This document shows, piece by piece, positions 30,695 through 40,587 of a DNA stretch of 64,000 bases (its first letter is position 1; every line of letters starts with the position of its first letter). A model generated the notes under the pieces. That model was not told the origin of the DNA, searched no databases, and saw nothing but the letters and a program-made list of their open reading frames with translations. The DNA is from an uncultured Candidatus Saccharibacteria bacterium (GTDB lineage: Bacteria > Patescibacteriota > Saccharimonadia > Saccharimonadales > Saccharimonadaceae). A program made the position numbers and the translations under genes. Where the stretch lies: positions 62,001 through 126,000 of the forward strand of contig CAMXXV010000001.1 in NCBI GenBank assembly GCA_947253285.1, in the 5' to 3' direction.

Positions 30695-31315
30695 ATGAGT
30701 TCATATGATAAAACACCAATAAAAGAGCGCGTGGCGATTTGGATTGTTGCCATCATGATGGTGGTATTTACGGTAGTTGGTTTTGCGTCGATGATTATTG
30801 CATCACTACTACCAAAGACTGATTCAAATAAGATAGTTAATGATAAAATAATGGCTGACTATAAGGAGAAACTAGACAAACAACGACAAATGGCTGAGAA
30901 GATGCAAGAGGAACGTCAAAAATCATTAAAGCCATTGCCTGGCCATGAGAATCAAGTTGGCAAGTTTGATGCTAATTCAGTGACCAGTTTGAAAGTTGAT
31001 GTACTCCAAGAAGGTACTGGTGCGACAGTAAGCGCTGGTGATACGATTAGCGCTAATTACACCGGTTGGACTGCAGACGGTAAGATATTTGATAGTACTA
31101 ATGTTGGTGGCAATCTAGAAGCAGCCAAATTTAGTCTTGGTCAAGTAATTAAGGGCTGGCAAGAAGGTCTAACGGGGCGTCGTGTTGGTGGTACGTATCT
31201 ATTGACCATTCCGGCTGACATGGCATATGGCAAAGAGGGTACGGCAGGAATTGCTCCTAATTCACCACTTAAGTTTGTAGTATCAATTGTTGACCTGACA
31301 CAAAAACAAAATTAA
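30695..31315 (+). CDS. Membrane-anchored FKBP-type peptidyl-prolyl isomerase
   Basis: This 206-residue protein has an N-terminal transmembrane helix (VAIWIVAIMMVVFTVVGFASMIIASLL), a charged coiled stalk (~45-80) and a C-terminal FKBP domain with VSAGDTISANYTGWTADGKIFDST, VIKGWQEGLTGRRVGGTYLLTIP and YGKEGTAGIAPNSPLKFVV. The domain catalyses proline cis-trans isomerisation and should face the outside, aiding folding of secreted proteins. AGGAGG precedes ATG 30695. It follows pheT by 14 nt and may be co-transcribed. Confidence 0.92.
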   Translation: MSSYDKTPIKERVAIWIVAIMMVVFTVVGFASMIIASLLPKTDSNKIVNDKIMADYKEKLDKQRQMAEKMQEERQKSLKPLPGHENQVGKFDANSVTSLKVDVLQEGTGATVSAGDTISANYTGWTADGKIFDSTNVGGNLEAAKFSLGQVIKGWQEGLTGRRVGGTYLLTIPADMAYGKEGTAGIAPNSPLKFVVSIVDLTQKQN

Positions 31316-31332
31316 TTAAGTAGTTGATTTTA

Positions 31333-31362
31333 TAGAGGCTGACACGATTCAGCCTCTATTTA
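31333..31362. terminator. Terminator between FKBP and phospholipase D genes
   Basis: TAGAGGCTGA (31333-31342) pairs with TCAGCCTCTA (31349-31358) followed by TTTAAATT. It ends the pheST-FKBP transcript and can act on the convergent gene too. Confidence 0.75.
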
Positions 31363-31379
31363 AATTACTAAAGATTAAA

Positions 31380-32381
31380 TTATTTAATTTCAGTCTCAAG
31401 AAAGTGTTCGAGTTGATTGATAATTTTATTATCAGTAGTCTCGAGTGCGATTTCCCTAGTGCCAAAGAATGAGCCGGCAGTAGTAAAGTTGTGTGAACCA
31501 GTAATAGCTACCTTGTTACCATCTGGCATGGTAAAAATGGCAAATTTGGCATGAATGTAACGGTCGCGCGTGTAGAGGTTGTGCATACTGGCAACAAGTT
31601 TCGATGAACCAATAAGGATTTTATTAAGTTTACTGTCAGCAAGGGATTTACGGTTAAAATAGACCTCAGCTGATTTGCGAGCAATTTCTTTACCAAGTTT
31701 ACCGCTTGGGCAGTATTGAGACACTAGAGTGACGTGGTTAGCCTTTTGAGCTAGTTGAAGTGTGCGCCGGTAAATTAGTGAACGGTTCATTTTGCCGCTA
31801 TCGATTAATGCGGTTCCATAGGGCAATTTGAATGATTTATTGATGCGGTGTTTGGGATTCTGATTGATAGCTTCGACGTCTAGCTGTTCGGCAACCAGCT
31901 TTGTCGCTAGGCGCGCATCAATTAACTTGAACATATAATCAGCTTGCTTGGTTACAGCTACACCCTCAGCATTGACACCACCGAACGTGAATACAGTGTC
32001 GTCGATGACACACCATTTGGAGTGGGTGCGACCAATGCAAAGTGGTACATTATAGCAACCAAGCCAAGAGAATTTTGCGCCCGCTTCGATTAGTTGTTTG
32101 CGAATTTGGTCGGATTTACGACTAGTAGCTCCGGTAAGAAATTTACAAATATTGCGTGTATGTTGTTCAGCGTACATAAAAGTCATAAAATCAGCCATGA
32201 CATGTACATCAACTCCGCGTTTCGCGGCAGTGATTAGGGCGTCAATCAATGGTTTGGTGGCGCCATCTTCAAAAAGAGTTAGACTAGTTAGGTAAATGCG
32301 AGCTTGAGCTTTTTGGGCACAATTCGTCACATCCTCAATATAGTCTTTTGGCAACAATAGTTTTGGTGTTGCGTGCAACAT
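31380..32381 (-). CDS. Phospholipase D superfamily protein (cardiolipin synthase-like)
   Basis: This 333-residue protein has two HKD-type motifs: HSKWCVIDDTVFTFGGVN and IHAKFAIFTMPDGNKVAITGSHNFTTAG, the hallmark of two-domain PLD phosphotransferases such as cardiolipin synthase. It lacks the N-terminal transmembrane helices of classical Cls, so a soluble phosphodiesterase or lipid-exchange role is possible. I place the start at ATG 32381 because TATAAT (32388-32393 on this strand) ends 6 nt upstream, preceded by TGG, which makes it leaderless. The longer frame to 32474 would run through that promoter. Confidence 0.87.
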   Translation of the reverse strand: MLHATPKLLLPKDYIEDVTNCAQKAQARIYLTSLTLFEDGATKPLIDALITAAKRGVDVHVMADFMTFMYAEQHTRNICKFLTGATSRKSDQIRKQLIEAGAKFSWLGCYNVPLCIGRTHSKWCVIDDTVFTFGGVNAEGVAVTKQADYMFKLIDARLATKLVAEQLDVEAINQNPKHRINKSFKLPYGTALIDSGKMNRSLIYRRTLQLAQKANHVTLVSQYCPSGKLGKEIARKSAEVYFNRKSLADSKLNKILIGSSKLVASMHNLYTRDRYIHAKFAIFTMPDGNKVAITGSHNFTTAGSFFGTREIALETTDNKIINQLEHFLETEIK

Positions 32382-32461
32382 ATCTATATTATACCAAAAA
32401 TAACTTGCATAGCATAATATGCTTGTGCTATTATAATTACAAGATAACTTAGGGAGGGCAT

Positions 32462-33193
32462 GTGGATATACCATCAGTATTTACTAGCGGAAGTGCTAGT
32501 ACGGTAGCGCAAGCTACCAATAATGCGACTACTAGTCAACCAACGTTAAATTCGACTACGACTGATTTTAACATTGATCCGTTGGCTGGGTATGGTTTAG
32601 GTAATGAGACAATTAGCGTTGACGGTAAGCGAGAAGAGCTGGTTACTAACGAGACAATTAATACCAGTGATAAATCTAAGGTGGGTAACTTTAGTGAGAT
32701 TCAAGATGAACCAGCTCCTGCTCCAGAACCAGAGCCAACAGTGGAACCGGCTGCGCCGAGTGTTATTCAGACACCAGTGGATACAACCTTCAATGTAACC
32801 GACCCAGTTAAGCTTGACTTCATTAAGACATATACCAGTGAATATGATGCTACTGTGGCACGAGCCTTAGTGGCAGTGCAGGCTCTATTGAAATCAATTG
32901 ACGAGACGGTTAAGAATCACACTGATGACATTGCAATTCCTGAATCAGCCAATGAATTTATTGACCAAGCGCCTGCTGGTGGTCGGGTACCGAAGTTTGA
33001 TGATGCGCAAAACATCGTTCGTACCGTAATGGAGAAGGCCAACACTGCTAAATCTCAGTCTGAGGAAGCGGCGCGCGAAGCAGCAAAAATTTATGATGAT
33101 ATTCAGAAATTTAAGCATGATACTGAAGACGAAGTTAAGTCGATTAAATCGCGTGACGAATTTGGCCGTACTGAATCAGGTATGGTAAAATAA
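32462..33193 (+). CDS. Hypothetical acidic protein with Pro-rich linker (243 aa)
   Basis: This 243-residue protein is not recognised. The first ~75 residues are Ser/Thr/Asn-rich and low in complexity; a Pro-Ala-Glu linker (PAPAPEPEPTVEPAAPS) follows; the last ~130 residues are predicted helices with a Lys/Glu-rich end. It has no signal peptide or transmembrane helix. The start is GTG 32462, set by a strong AGGGAGG 4-5 nt upstream. The ppa gene follows after 21 nt and may share the transcript. Structural or scaffold function is possible but unsupported. Confidence 0.7.
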   Translation: MDIPSVFTSGSASTVAQATNNATTSQPTLNSTTTDFNIDPLAGYGLGNETISVDGKREELVTNETINTSDKSKVGNFSEIQDEPAPAPEPEPTVEPAAPSVIQTPVDTTFNVTDPVKLDFIKTYTSEYDATVARALVAVQALLKSIDETVKNHTDDIAIPESANEFIDQAPAGGRVPKFDDAQNIVRTVMEKANTAKSQSEEAAREAAKIYDDIQKFKHDTEDEVKSIKSRDEFGRTESGMVK

Positions 33194-33214
33194 TCTTATA
33201 ACAGAAGGAGATTT

Positions 33215-33742
33215 ATGGACTGGAATGAAGTATTTGATGCTGGCGATGTCGATGCCGGTATTATTAATGTAGTAAATGAAATCCCAAAGGGCAGTAATAA
33301 TAAGATTGAGTGGCGTCGCAATAAAAAAGTGATGGCACTTGACCGCGTGGAGCCAAAGGTATTTGCTAAGCCAACCAATTATGGATTTATTCCACAGACA
33401 TTAGATGAAGATGGTGATGAGCTAGATGCTTTAATCCTGACTGACGACCCGTTGCCAACTGGTGTGGTGGTAGAAGCTCGCGTTTTGGGTGTATTAAAGT
33501 TTGTTGATGGTGGCGAAGTGGATGACAAAGTGATTGTTGTTCCAGCTGATGACCGTGAGACTGGTAATAAGTATCAGACGATTGATGACGTTCCAACACA
33601 GTTAAAGAAGCAGATTGAATTTCATTTTGCACACTACAAGGACCTTAAGAAGCCTGGTTCAACTGAGGTTAAGGGCATCGAAGGTTTAGATGCTGCTAAG
33701 ACAGTGATTCGTGAAGCACAGCAACGCTGGGCAAATCGCTAA
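33215..33742 (+). CDS. ppa: Inorganic pyrophosphatase (family I)
   Basis: This 175-residue soluble enzyme hydrolyses pyrophosphate from biosynthetic reactions. It shows the family I active-site residues: EIPKGSNNKIEW, YGFIPQTLDEDGDELDALIL with the Asp cluster that binds Mg2+, and VVVPADDRE. Length is typical of bacterial hexameric enzymes. AGAAGGAG lies 5-6 nt before ATG 33215. A hairpin terminator follows. Confidence 0.97.
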   Translation: MDWNEVFDAGDVDAGIINVVNEIPKGSNNKIEWRRNKKVMALDRVEPKVFAKPTNYGFIPQTLDEDGDELDALILTDDPLPTGVVVEARVLGVLKFVDGGEVDDKVIVVPADDRETGNKYQTIDDVPTQLKKQIEFHFAHYKDLKKPGSTEVKGIEGLDAAKTVIREAQQRWANR

Positions 33743-33755
33743 AAGCTTAGTTAAT

Positions 33756-33788
33756 AAAATAAGCACCCTATGGGGTGCTTATTAATTT
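33756..33788. terminator. Bidirectional terminator between ppa and relA
   Basis: AATAAGCACCC pairs with GGGTGCTTATT around a short loop, flanked by A-rich and T-rich runs, between convergent genes. Confidence 0.8.
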
Positions 33789-33794
33789 TGGCTA

Positions 33795-35279
33795 CTACTG
33801 ATTAATCTGGCTATTTTTACTGAGCTGGTTGCGTAATTTGCGTCGTGCACGACCGGTGGCGATTTTATTTAGCCAGTCAAGGTGTGGAATGACGTTTTTG
33901 CGTGTAATTACTTCTACGACATCGCCCGACTTAAGCGGTGTATCAAATTTGACTAGTCGTCCATTGACCATAAAGCCAGCAGCTTTGGCGGCTACGTCGG
34001 AGTGTACTTGGTAGGCAAAGTCGAGTGGCAAGGCACCAGATGGTAAGTCGAAGATGTCGCCACGTGGTGAATAGACAAAAATGCGGTCGGAGAACAGATT
34101 GACCTTAAAGGCGTCAAAGTTGACTTGCTTACCGGCGCGCAATTTAGCGGCAGCCACTTGGAGCTCATGAATCCAGTTTAGGTTGGCTGGCAGAGGTGCT
34201 AGTCCGCCGCGCTTGTAGGTATCGGTTAGCTTTTGCTCATTGTAATGGAATGATGCTGCAAGACCGCGCTCGGCGTATTCGTGCATTTGCTTGGTGCGAA
34301 TCTGAAACTCTACAACTTGACCTTCAGGCGTAGTCACAGTAGTGTGTAGTGACTGATAACCGTTAGTCTTTGGTCGAGCAATGTAGTCTTTGATGCGCCC
34401 CGGCATTGGAGTATACATTTGGTGAAGCAATCCGAGTACGAGGTAACAAGATGATACGTCGTCGGTGATGACACGTAGCGCCATGAGGTCGTAGATGTCG
34501 TTAATGTCAGAGTGCTTAGTCAACTTTTTATGAAGTGAATAAACTGATTTAATACGCCCTTCTACATGGCAAGGAATTTTTTCTTCGGCTAACTTTTTAC
34601 TTACCTCATTACGAACTTGGTCGATAGTCTGTTTACTTTCGCTGATTCTTCGGTCAATTAAGGCACGTAATTTTTCATAACGCTTTGGTGCGAGATATTT
34701 AAAGCTTAAATCTTCAATTTCAACGCGTACTCGCCCCATGTTGAGACGGTCGGCGAGCGGGCCAAATACCTCAAGGCTTTCACGCGCTTTTTTGAGCTGC
34801 TTTTCACGGGTTTGATATTGGAGTGTGCGCAGATTATGTAGGCGGTCAGCTAATTTAATAATGATGACGCGGACGTCGGCGCCGATAGCGACTAGCAGCT
34901 TAGTTAGGTTGTCTTTAGTTTTTGGCAAATAGTGAGTAATATCATCACGTCCACTACGTGCCTTACTGATTTTGGTGACGCCATCAACCAATAACGCTAC
35001 GTCGTCGCCAAATTTTGTGCCGATTTCACTTAAATCTGTGCCGGTATCTTCAGCGACATCATGTAATAGACCGGCGACGACAGAGTCGCGGTCCATGTTC
35101 CATTCACAGAGAATTGTCGCAACAGCAATTGGGTGGATGATGTATGGTTCGCCGCTGAGGCGTTTTTGGCCAGCGTGCTTCTCGGTGGCAAAATCAAGCG
35201 CCAGGACGATTTTTTGGTAGTCTTTGTCGTCTGCAAACTTCTGCCGCGCGAGCTTTAAAAATTCTGTTGCTTCTTTCAT
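33795..35279 (-). CDS. relA: RelA/SpoT homologue, (p)ppGpp synthetase/hydrolase
   Basis: This 494-residue stringent-response enzyme has an HD hydrolase domain (HAGQKRLSGEPYIIHPIAVA and GLLHDVAEDTGTD, with the HD pair and Glu-Asp), a synthetase domain (PGRIKDYIARPKTNGYQSLHTTV) and a TGS domain near the C-terminus (IFVYSPRGDIFDLPSGALPLDFAY). The C-terminal ZFD and ACT domains of long RSH enzymes are missing, so ribosome and amino-acid sensing may differ. Intact HD and synthetase residues suggest a bifunctional enzyme. TGCTATAAT ends 6 nt before ATG 35279, indicating a leaderless mRNA. Confidence 0.93.
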   Translation of the reverse strand: MKEATEFLKLARQKFADDKDYQKIVLALDFATEKHAGQKRLSGEPYIIHPIAVATILCEWNMDRDSVVAGLLHDVAEDTGTDLSEIGTKFGDDVALLVDGVTKISKARSGRDDITHYLPKTKDNLTKLLVAIGADVRVIIIKLADRLHNLRTLQYQTREKQLKKARESLEVFGPLADRLNMGRVRVEIEDLSFKYLAPKRYEKLRALIDRRISESKQTIDQVRNEVSKKLAEEKIPCHVEGRIKSVYSLHKKLTKHSDINDIYDLMALRVITDDVSSCYLVLGLLHQMYTPMPGRIKDYIARPKTNGYQSLHTTVTTPEGQVVEFQIRTKQMHEYAERGLAASFHYNEQKLTDTYKRGGLAPLPANLNWIHELQVAAAKLRAGKQVNFDAFKVNLFSDRIFVYSPRGDIFDLPSGALPLDFAYQVHSDVAAKAAGFMVNGRLVKFDTPLKSGDVVEVITRKNVIPHLDWLNKIATGRARRKLRNQLSKNSQINQ

Positions 35280-35376
35280 ATGACAATTATAGCACTTTAC
35301 TGGACAAAATAAGCATTAGCGTTATAATATAACTATATTCTTTAGCGGCCGTAATAATTTAAATTTAGGGGGCGTC

Positions 35377-37488
35377 ATGTTCAAAAAAATTCGGTCGTGT
35401 ATGGTAATCGCGGCAGGTGTGATATTAATGGCTATGCCACAAGTAGCATTAGCTGAGGATGTGTTGGTAGATAACGACGAAGCTACTAATGCACCCGATA
35501 CTGTTGATGGAGAAGACCGAGAGGCGGTAGATTCAAATACAACAGCCACTGACTCTGATGCACCTAGCGATTTTGCCGATCGGGCTGATTTAGGTGCTGG
35601 CGCTAATAGTTCTAGCGTGGATAAGAAAGTAGAGAATAATTTGAGCGATAAGGCTGATGACAAGCCATATGGTTTGAGCGTTACTTCTGGTTCAACGTCG
35701 GGAGGGGATGTTATTACTTTACATAGTCCATACCTGTCGGGTGAAGTTCGTAAGTCGATTGGTAATATAAAAGATTATGCGAGGGGCGATAACCATGAGT
35801 TGGCATTGTTGGATGATGGTTCGGTAGTGGCTTGGGGCGATAATACTCAAGGTCAACTTGGTTACCAGGCCGATAATAACCATATAAATGCGCAACAGGC
35901 GGTGACTATTAAATTGCCAAAGGCTGCAACTGTTATTGCAGCAAAGCATAACGCATCGGTGGCATTGTTGAAGGATGGCACAGTTTATTTCTGGGGTGAT
36001 GGAAAATTTGAGCCGCAACAATTGTCGCTAGCTGACGGTAGAGTAATGAGCATTAGTCTTGTTGGGGAGAAAAATGCTACTAGCGTGATTATGCGGACTT
36101 GCCGTAGCGATAATTGTGGTACTGATGCTGATGGCGTGGCTATATGGTCGTCTTTGAACCAGCAGATTATGACATACGATTTCGGTGCTAAGGTACGCGA
36201 AATTGCAGTTAACCCGACGTCGCACGATATAGCGGCGATTACCTCTGATATGCTATACGCCTGGTCGCTTGGGCTTAGTCCGAAACCGTTGGGTGGTAAG
36301 TTTAACCTGGATCCCAAGAGTAATGGTTTATCGCATGTAGCAGCTGGCGATATTAATCGAGGGCAGGCATTTCTAGTATATGATGGCGGTGCGTTATTTA
36401 CACGTGGTGGCAGTGCTGAGTATAGTAGTGTGGCGAGTTTATTGGCCGCAAATAACATTACACAGTTATTAAACGATGGTTGGGAGGGATATTTTGCATT
36501 AAACGACGCCGGAGATGTTTTTATGTGGTATTTAAACGGCAAGCAGTGGAATCAAATTGCTACACCGGAGGGTGAGCAGATTATTAAATTGCTAGCATTA
36601 CAACCACACGGTAATAAATACACTGCGGGCGTGGTGCTTGGTCTGAGCGCTAACGGTAGACTATATGAATTGCATACTGGCAATGGAGATATACCAGACA
36701 TTACGCCCGATTTAACGATTTCTACGGGTAAAAATGAACATTTGCTCAAGAAAATATTTTTTGGTGGCGTAGAATTGGCTACGGATAAAATTGAATATTT
36801 GGATGATGATACGGTGCAATTTTCTGTGCCGACGTCATTGCATGTTGGTACGGTGGCGGTATCTATAGAAGATATCAATGGGCGTAAAATCGCCGTAGGT
36901 CAATATACTTACGATAAGCCTCAGGTACCGAATAACCCAAATATTTTTGGTAGTGAGGAACATCATCCATCTTTGAATAGTGAGGGTAAATTGGAATTTA
37001 AACCGGTAAAACCAGTGAATCCTATAATTAAGCCATTTGTGCCACACGGAACTTTATTTAAGCGCAAACCTGAAACAAATAGTAGTAATACGACTGAGGT
37101 AAATAACAAAAATAAAGAGAATGTGGAAAATATTTCCAGTACTACCGATACGACTAGTGCGGCTAGTATTAACAACGGGACAAGACGGCGGTCGCAACCG
37201 ACTATTTTAAATAAAAGTAGCGCAAAAAATAACTTAAGAGATATTGCGCTGCGTAATGAATTAACGCAGACCAAGAATGAGCTGCGTCAGCGTGACGCCT
37301 TAAATAAACAGTTTGAATCTGCTATTAAAAAGGCTTGGGATAAGCTAAATCTATTACAGAAGAGAAACCAAGCCTTGAGCGAACGGTCGCCACGCTCTGC
37401 ATTACCGCATTATATAGATGATGCTGGTGTGCGAGCGAAATATTTACGCGGTAAGTATGGTGCGCCGAATACTGGCGCGGAGCTATGA
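35377..37488 (+). CDS. Secreted protein with RCC1-like repeats and an IPT/TIG domain
   Basis: This 703-residue protein begins with a clear signal peptide (MFKKIRSCMVIAAGVILMAMPQVALAED). An acidic Ser/Asp linker follows. From about residue 105 it has IPT-like and RCC1-like strands (SVVAWGDNTQGQLGY, GTVYFWGDGKF, then degenerate repeats), and near 455-515 an IPT/TIG domain (KKIFFGGVELATDKIEY). The C-terminus is a Pro/Asn/Ser/Thr linker, a coiled coil (about 630-675) and a Lys/Arg-rich tail. No LPXTG anchor is seen. RCC1 propellers bind proteins, so a surface or adhesion role in a host-attached cell is plausible but inferred. GGGGGCG precedes ATG 35377. Confidence 0.78.
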   Translation: MFKKIRSCMVIAAGVILMAMPQVALAEDVLVDNDEATNAPDTVDGEDREAVDSNTTATDSDAPSDFADRADLGAGANSSSVDKKVENNLSDKADDKPYGLSVTSGSTSGGDVITLHSPYLSGEVRKSIGNIKDYARGDNHELALLDDGSVVAWGDNTQGQLGYQADNNHINAQQAVTIKLPKAATVIAAKHNASVALLKDGTVYFWGDGKFEPQQLSLADGRVMSISLVGEKNATSVIMRTCRSDNCGTDADGVAIWSSLNQQIMTYDFGAKVREIAVNPTSHDIAAITSDMLYAWSLGLSPKPLGGKFNLDPKSNGLSHVAAGDINRGQAFLVYDGGALFTRGGSAEYSSVASLLAANNITQLLNDGWEGYFALNDAGDVFMWYLNGKQWNQIATPEGEQIIKLLALQPHGNKYTAGVVLGLSANGRLYELHTGNGDIPDITPDLTISTGKNEHLLKKIFFGGVELATDKIEYLDDDTVQFSVPTSLHVGTVAVSIEDINGRKIAVGQYTYDKPQVPNNPNIFGSEEHHPSLNSEGKLEFKPVKPVNPIIKPFVPHGTLFKRKPETNSSNTTEVNNKNKENVENISSTTDTTSAASINNGTRRRSQPTILNKSSAKNNLRDIALRNELTQTKNELRQRDALNKQFESAIKKAWDKLNLLQKRNQALSERSPRSALPHYIDDAGVRAKYLRGKYGAPNTGAEL

Positions 37489-37515
37489 TATTGAATTATT
37501 TCTATTTTTTGCTAA

Positions 37516-38556
<1,041 letters not shown>

Positions 38557-38574
38557 CTAGCTAGATATATAACT

Positions 38575-38606
38575 AAATTAGCCCTTTATTAAGGGCTAAT
38601 TTTTGT
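38575..38606 (+). terminator. Terminator after gap
   Basis: AAATTAGCCCTT and AAGGGCTAATTT form a long stem with a TATT loop followed by TTTGTT. Confidence 0.85.
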
Positions 38607-38641
38607 TAAGTGTTATAATAGTATTGTAAATAGGAGGGTAA

Positions 38642-39094
38642 ATGATTTACTTGGGTGCCGACCATCAGGGGTTTTATCTAAAAAATAAAATAGCAGATTA
38701 TTTAACAAAGCAAGGTTATCAAATAGCGGATTGCTCAAAACAAGAGTTTGATCCAGATGATGATTTTCCGGAGTTTGCACATCGTGCGGCGGTTAAATTA
38801 GTTGATGAGGTTGATGATATCGATCAGGCTATTTTGATTTGTGGTGGCGGCCAGGGAATGGCAATGGCAGCTAATCGCACCAAGGGGGTACGGGCAATTG
38901 TTGCTACCTCAGTATCTGACGCGCGTTATGGCCGTAATGATAATGATGCTAATTGTCTCTGTTTGCCGGCGCGTGTATTAGACAAAGATTATAACGAACC
39001 GCTCTGGAAGGATATTATCGATACCTTCCTAAAGACGCCGTTTGCCGGCGCTGAGCGCTATATTCGTCGTAATAAAGAGCTAGACGAGCTATGA
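38642..39094 (+). CDS. rpiB: Ribose-5-phosphate isomerase B (RpiB/LacA family)
   Basis: This 150-residue enzyme interconverts ribose 5-phosphate and ribulose 5-phosphate. It shows GADHQGFYLKNKI, DFPEFAHRAAV, CGGGQGMAMAANRTKGVRA with the catalytic Cys and phosphate loop, and SDARYGRNDNDANCLCLPAR. The loop reads CGGGQG where most RpiB have CGTGIG or CGSGIG. AGGAGGG lies about 5 nt before ATG 38642. Its stop overlaps the epimerase start (ATGA), coupling two steps of the pentose phosphate pathway. Confidence 0.93.
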   Translation: MIYLGADHQGFYLKNKIADYLTKQGYQIADCSKQEFDPDDDFPEFAHRAAVKLVDEVDDIDQAILICGGGQGMAMAANRTKGVRAIVATSVSDARYGRNDNDANCLCLPARVLDKDYNEPLWKDIIDTFLKTPFAGAERYIRRNKELDEL

Positions 39095-39747
39095 CCTATA
39101 TTGTGCCTACCATTACTACTGATGACCCTGCGGTGTATCAGCGGCGTATGCAGGAATTTGTGCAGTTTGCGCCGGCAATCCACATTGACATTACAGACGG
39201 TCAGTTTGCGCCAAGTGAGACGGTTAATTTAAACCAGATTTATTGGCGGCAGTTTGAGCCATTTGATGCTAAAATTGTATTGCATTTGATGATGCACGAT
39301 CCAGCTACTTGGGTGGATCAGATTGTCTCCTTGCATCCTGATTTGGTAATTGTTCACGCTGAGGCTAGCGCAGCAGTAAAATTACCTAGTTTGGCACAAC
39401 ATTTAGCTAAGTTTGGTATTGAATTTGGTGTAGCATTATTGCCTGAAACGCAGCCGGAGTCGGCGGTGGAATTGATTAAATTGGCGCAGCATGTGTTGAT
39501 TTTTGGTGGTCATCTGGGCTATCAAGGTGGCACGGCTGATTTAGCGCAGCTTAAAAAGGTTGCCGCGGTTCGACAAATTAACCCGCAAGTTCAACTTGAG
39601 TGGGATGGTGGCGCAAACCAAGATAACGTGGTTGAATTGCAGCAAGCGGGAATCTCGTGGATTAATGTTGGCGGGGCGATTAGTCATGCGCCAAATGCTC
39701 GCGTTGCTTACCAAAAGCTGACAGCGCTGGTTGATGAAACGTGTTAA
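39091..39747 (+). CDS. rpe: Ribulose-phosphate 3-epimerase-like TIM-barrel protein
   Basis: This 218-residue protein matches the Rpe family, which converts ribulose 5-phosphate to xylulose 5-phosphate. Metal-ligand candidates occur in order: HIDITDGQFAP (His, Asp), LHLMMHDP (His) and LEWDGGANQDN (Asp), followed by a phosphate-binding INVGGAI. It is more divergent than usual (for example ITDG instead of VMDG), so substrate specificity is uncertain, but the position between rpiB and the transketolase genes supports the call. The start overlaps the rpiB stop by 4 nt. Confidence 0.82.
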   Translation: MTYIVPTITTDDPAVYQRRMQEFVQFAPAIHIDITDGQFAPSETVNLNQIYWRQFEPFDAKIVLHLMMHDPATWVDQIVSLHPDLVIVHAEASAAVKLPSLAQHLAKFGIEFGVALLPETQPESAVELIKLAQHVLIFGGHLGYQGGTADLAQLKKVAAVRQINPQVQLEWDGGANQDNVVELQQAGISWINVGGAISHAPNARVAYQKLTALVDETC

Positions 39748-39756
39748 AATATAACC

Positions 39757-40587
39757 ATGAACATCACTGAGCCGGAAGCTGGTATATTGCGTGAACACGC
39801 CCGCAATATGCGGCGTAATATTATTAAAATGTTAACTGCGGCAGGGTCGGGGCACACTGCTGGGTCGCTTGATTTGGCGGATATTTTTGCTAGCTTGTAT
39901 TTTAAGCTGATGCATTATAATTTTAGTGATCCGCACGATACTACGCGGGATTTATTAGTGCTGTCGGCTGGCCATACTTGTCCAGTGTTGTATGCTGCTC
40001 TAGCAGAGGGTGGTGTTATCAAGCCGGATGAGCTAATGAGTTTGCGAAAATTTGGTTCACGCTTGCAGGGACATCCGGAACGAACTGCTTTGCCGTATCT
40101 TGAGACTACATCTGGACCATTAGGTTCAGGCGTGTCGCAGGCAGCGGGCATGGCTTATAGTATTAAATATCTTGACCAAACTAAGCGCCGAGTCTATTGC
40201 GTGACGGGTGACGGTGAATTGGATGAAGGCAATATTTGGGAGGCTGCTATGTTTGCCGGTAAGTCTCAGCTAAATAATTTGGTGGTATTTGTTGACCGTA
40301 ATACTATTCAATTATCTGGCAAGACCGAGGATATCATGCCGCTAGAGCCTCTAGCTGACAAATGGCGTAGCTTTGGCTGGCTGGTAAAAGTAATAAATGG
40401 TAATGACGTGGCTGAAATATGCAACACTGTGCTGAATTTACCGGAAGATAATAATCAGCCAGTAACAATTATTGCTAATACAGTGCCAGCGAAGGGTGTG
40501 AGCTTTATGGAAAATGACTATCATTGGCATGGTAAGGTGCCAAATGCGGAACAGGCGCAACAGGCTTTGGAGGAATTAAATGTATAA
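39757..40587 (+). CDS. Transketolase, N-terminal (thiamine diphosphate-binding) subunit
   Basis: This 276-residue protein is the N-terminal half of transketolase: GSGHTAGSLDLADIFASLYF, QGHPERTALPYLETTSGPLGSG, and the thiamine-binding motif VTGDGELDEGNIWEAAMFAG. With the next gene it moves two-carbon units between sugar phosphates. The split into two genes is common in archaea and in Patescibacteria. TAAAAT (with TGT upstream) ends 6 nt before ATG 39757, so it starts a leaderless transcript although it lies only 9 nt after rpe. Its stop lies 8 nt inside the next gene. Confidence 0.95.
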   Translation: MNITEPEAGILREHARNMRRNIIKMLTAAGSGHTAGSLDLADIFASLYFKLMHYNFSDPHDTTRDLLVLSAGHTCPVLYAALAEGGVIKPDELMSLRKFGSRLQGHPERTALPYLETTSGPLGSGVSQAAGMAYSIKYLDQTKRRVYCVTGDGELDEGNIWEAAMFAGKSQLNNLVVFVDRNTIQLSGKTEDIMPLEPLADKWRSFGWLVKVINGNDVAEICNTVLNLPEDNNQPVTIIANTVPAKGVSFMENDYHWHGKVPNAEQAQQALEELNV

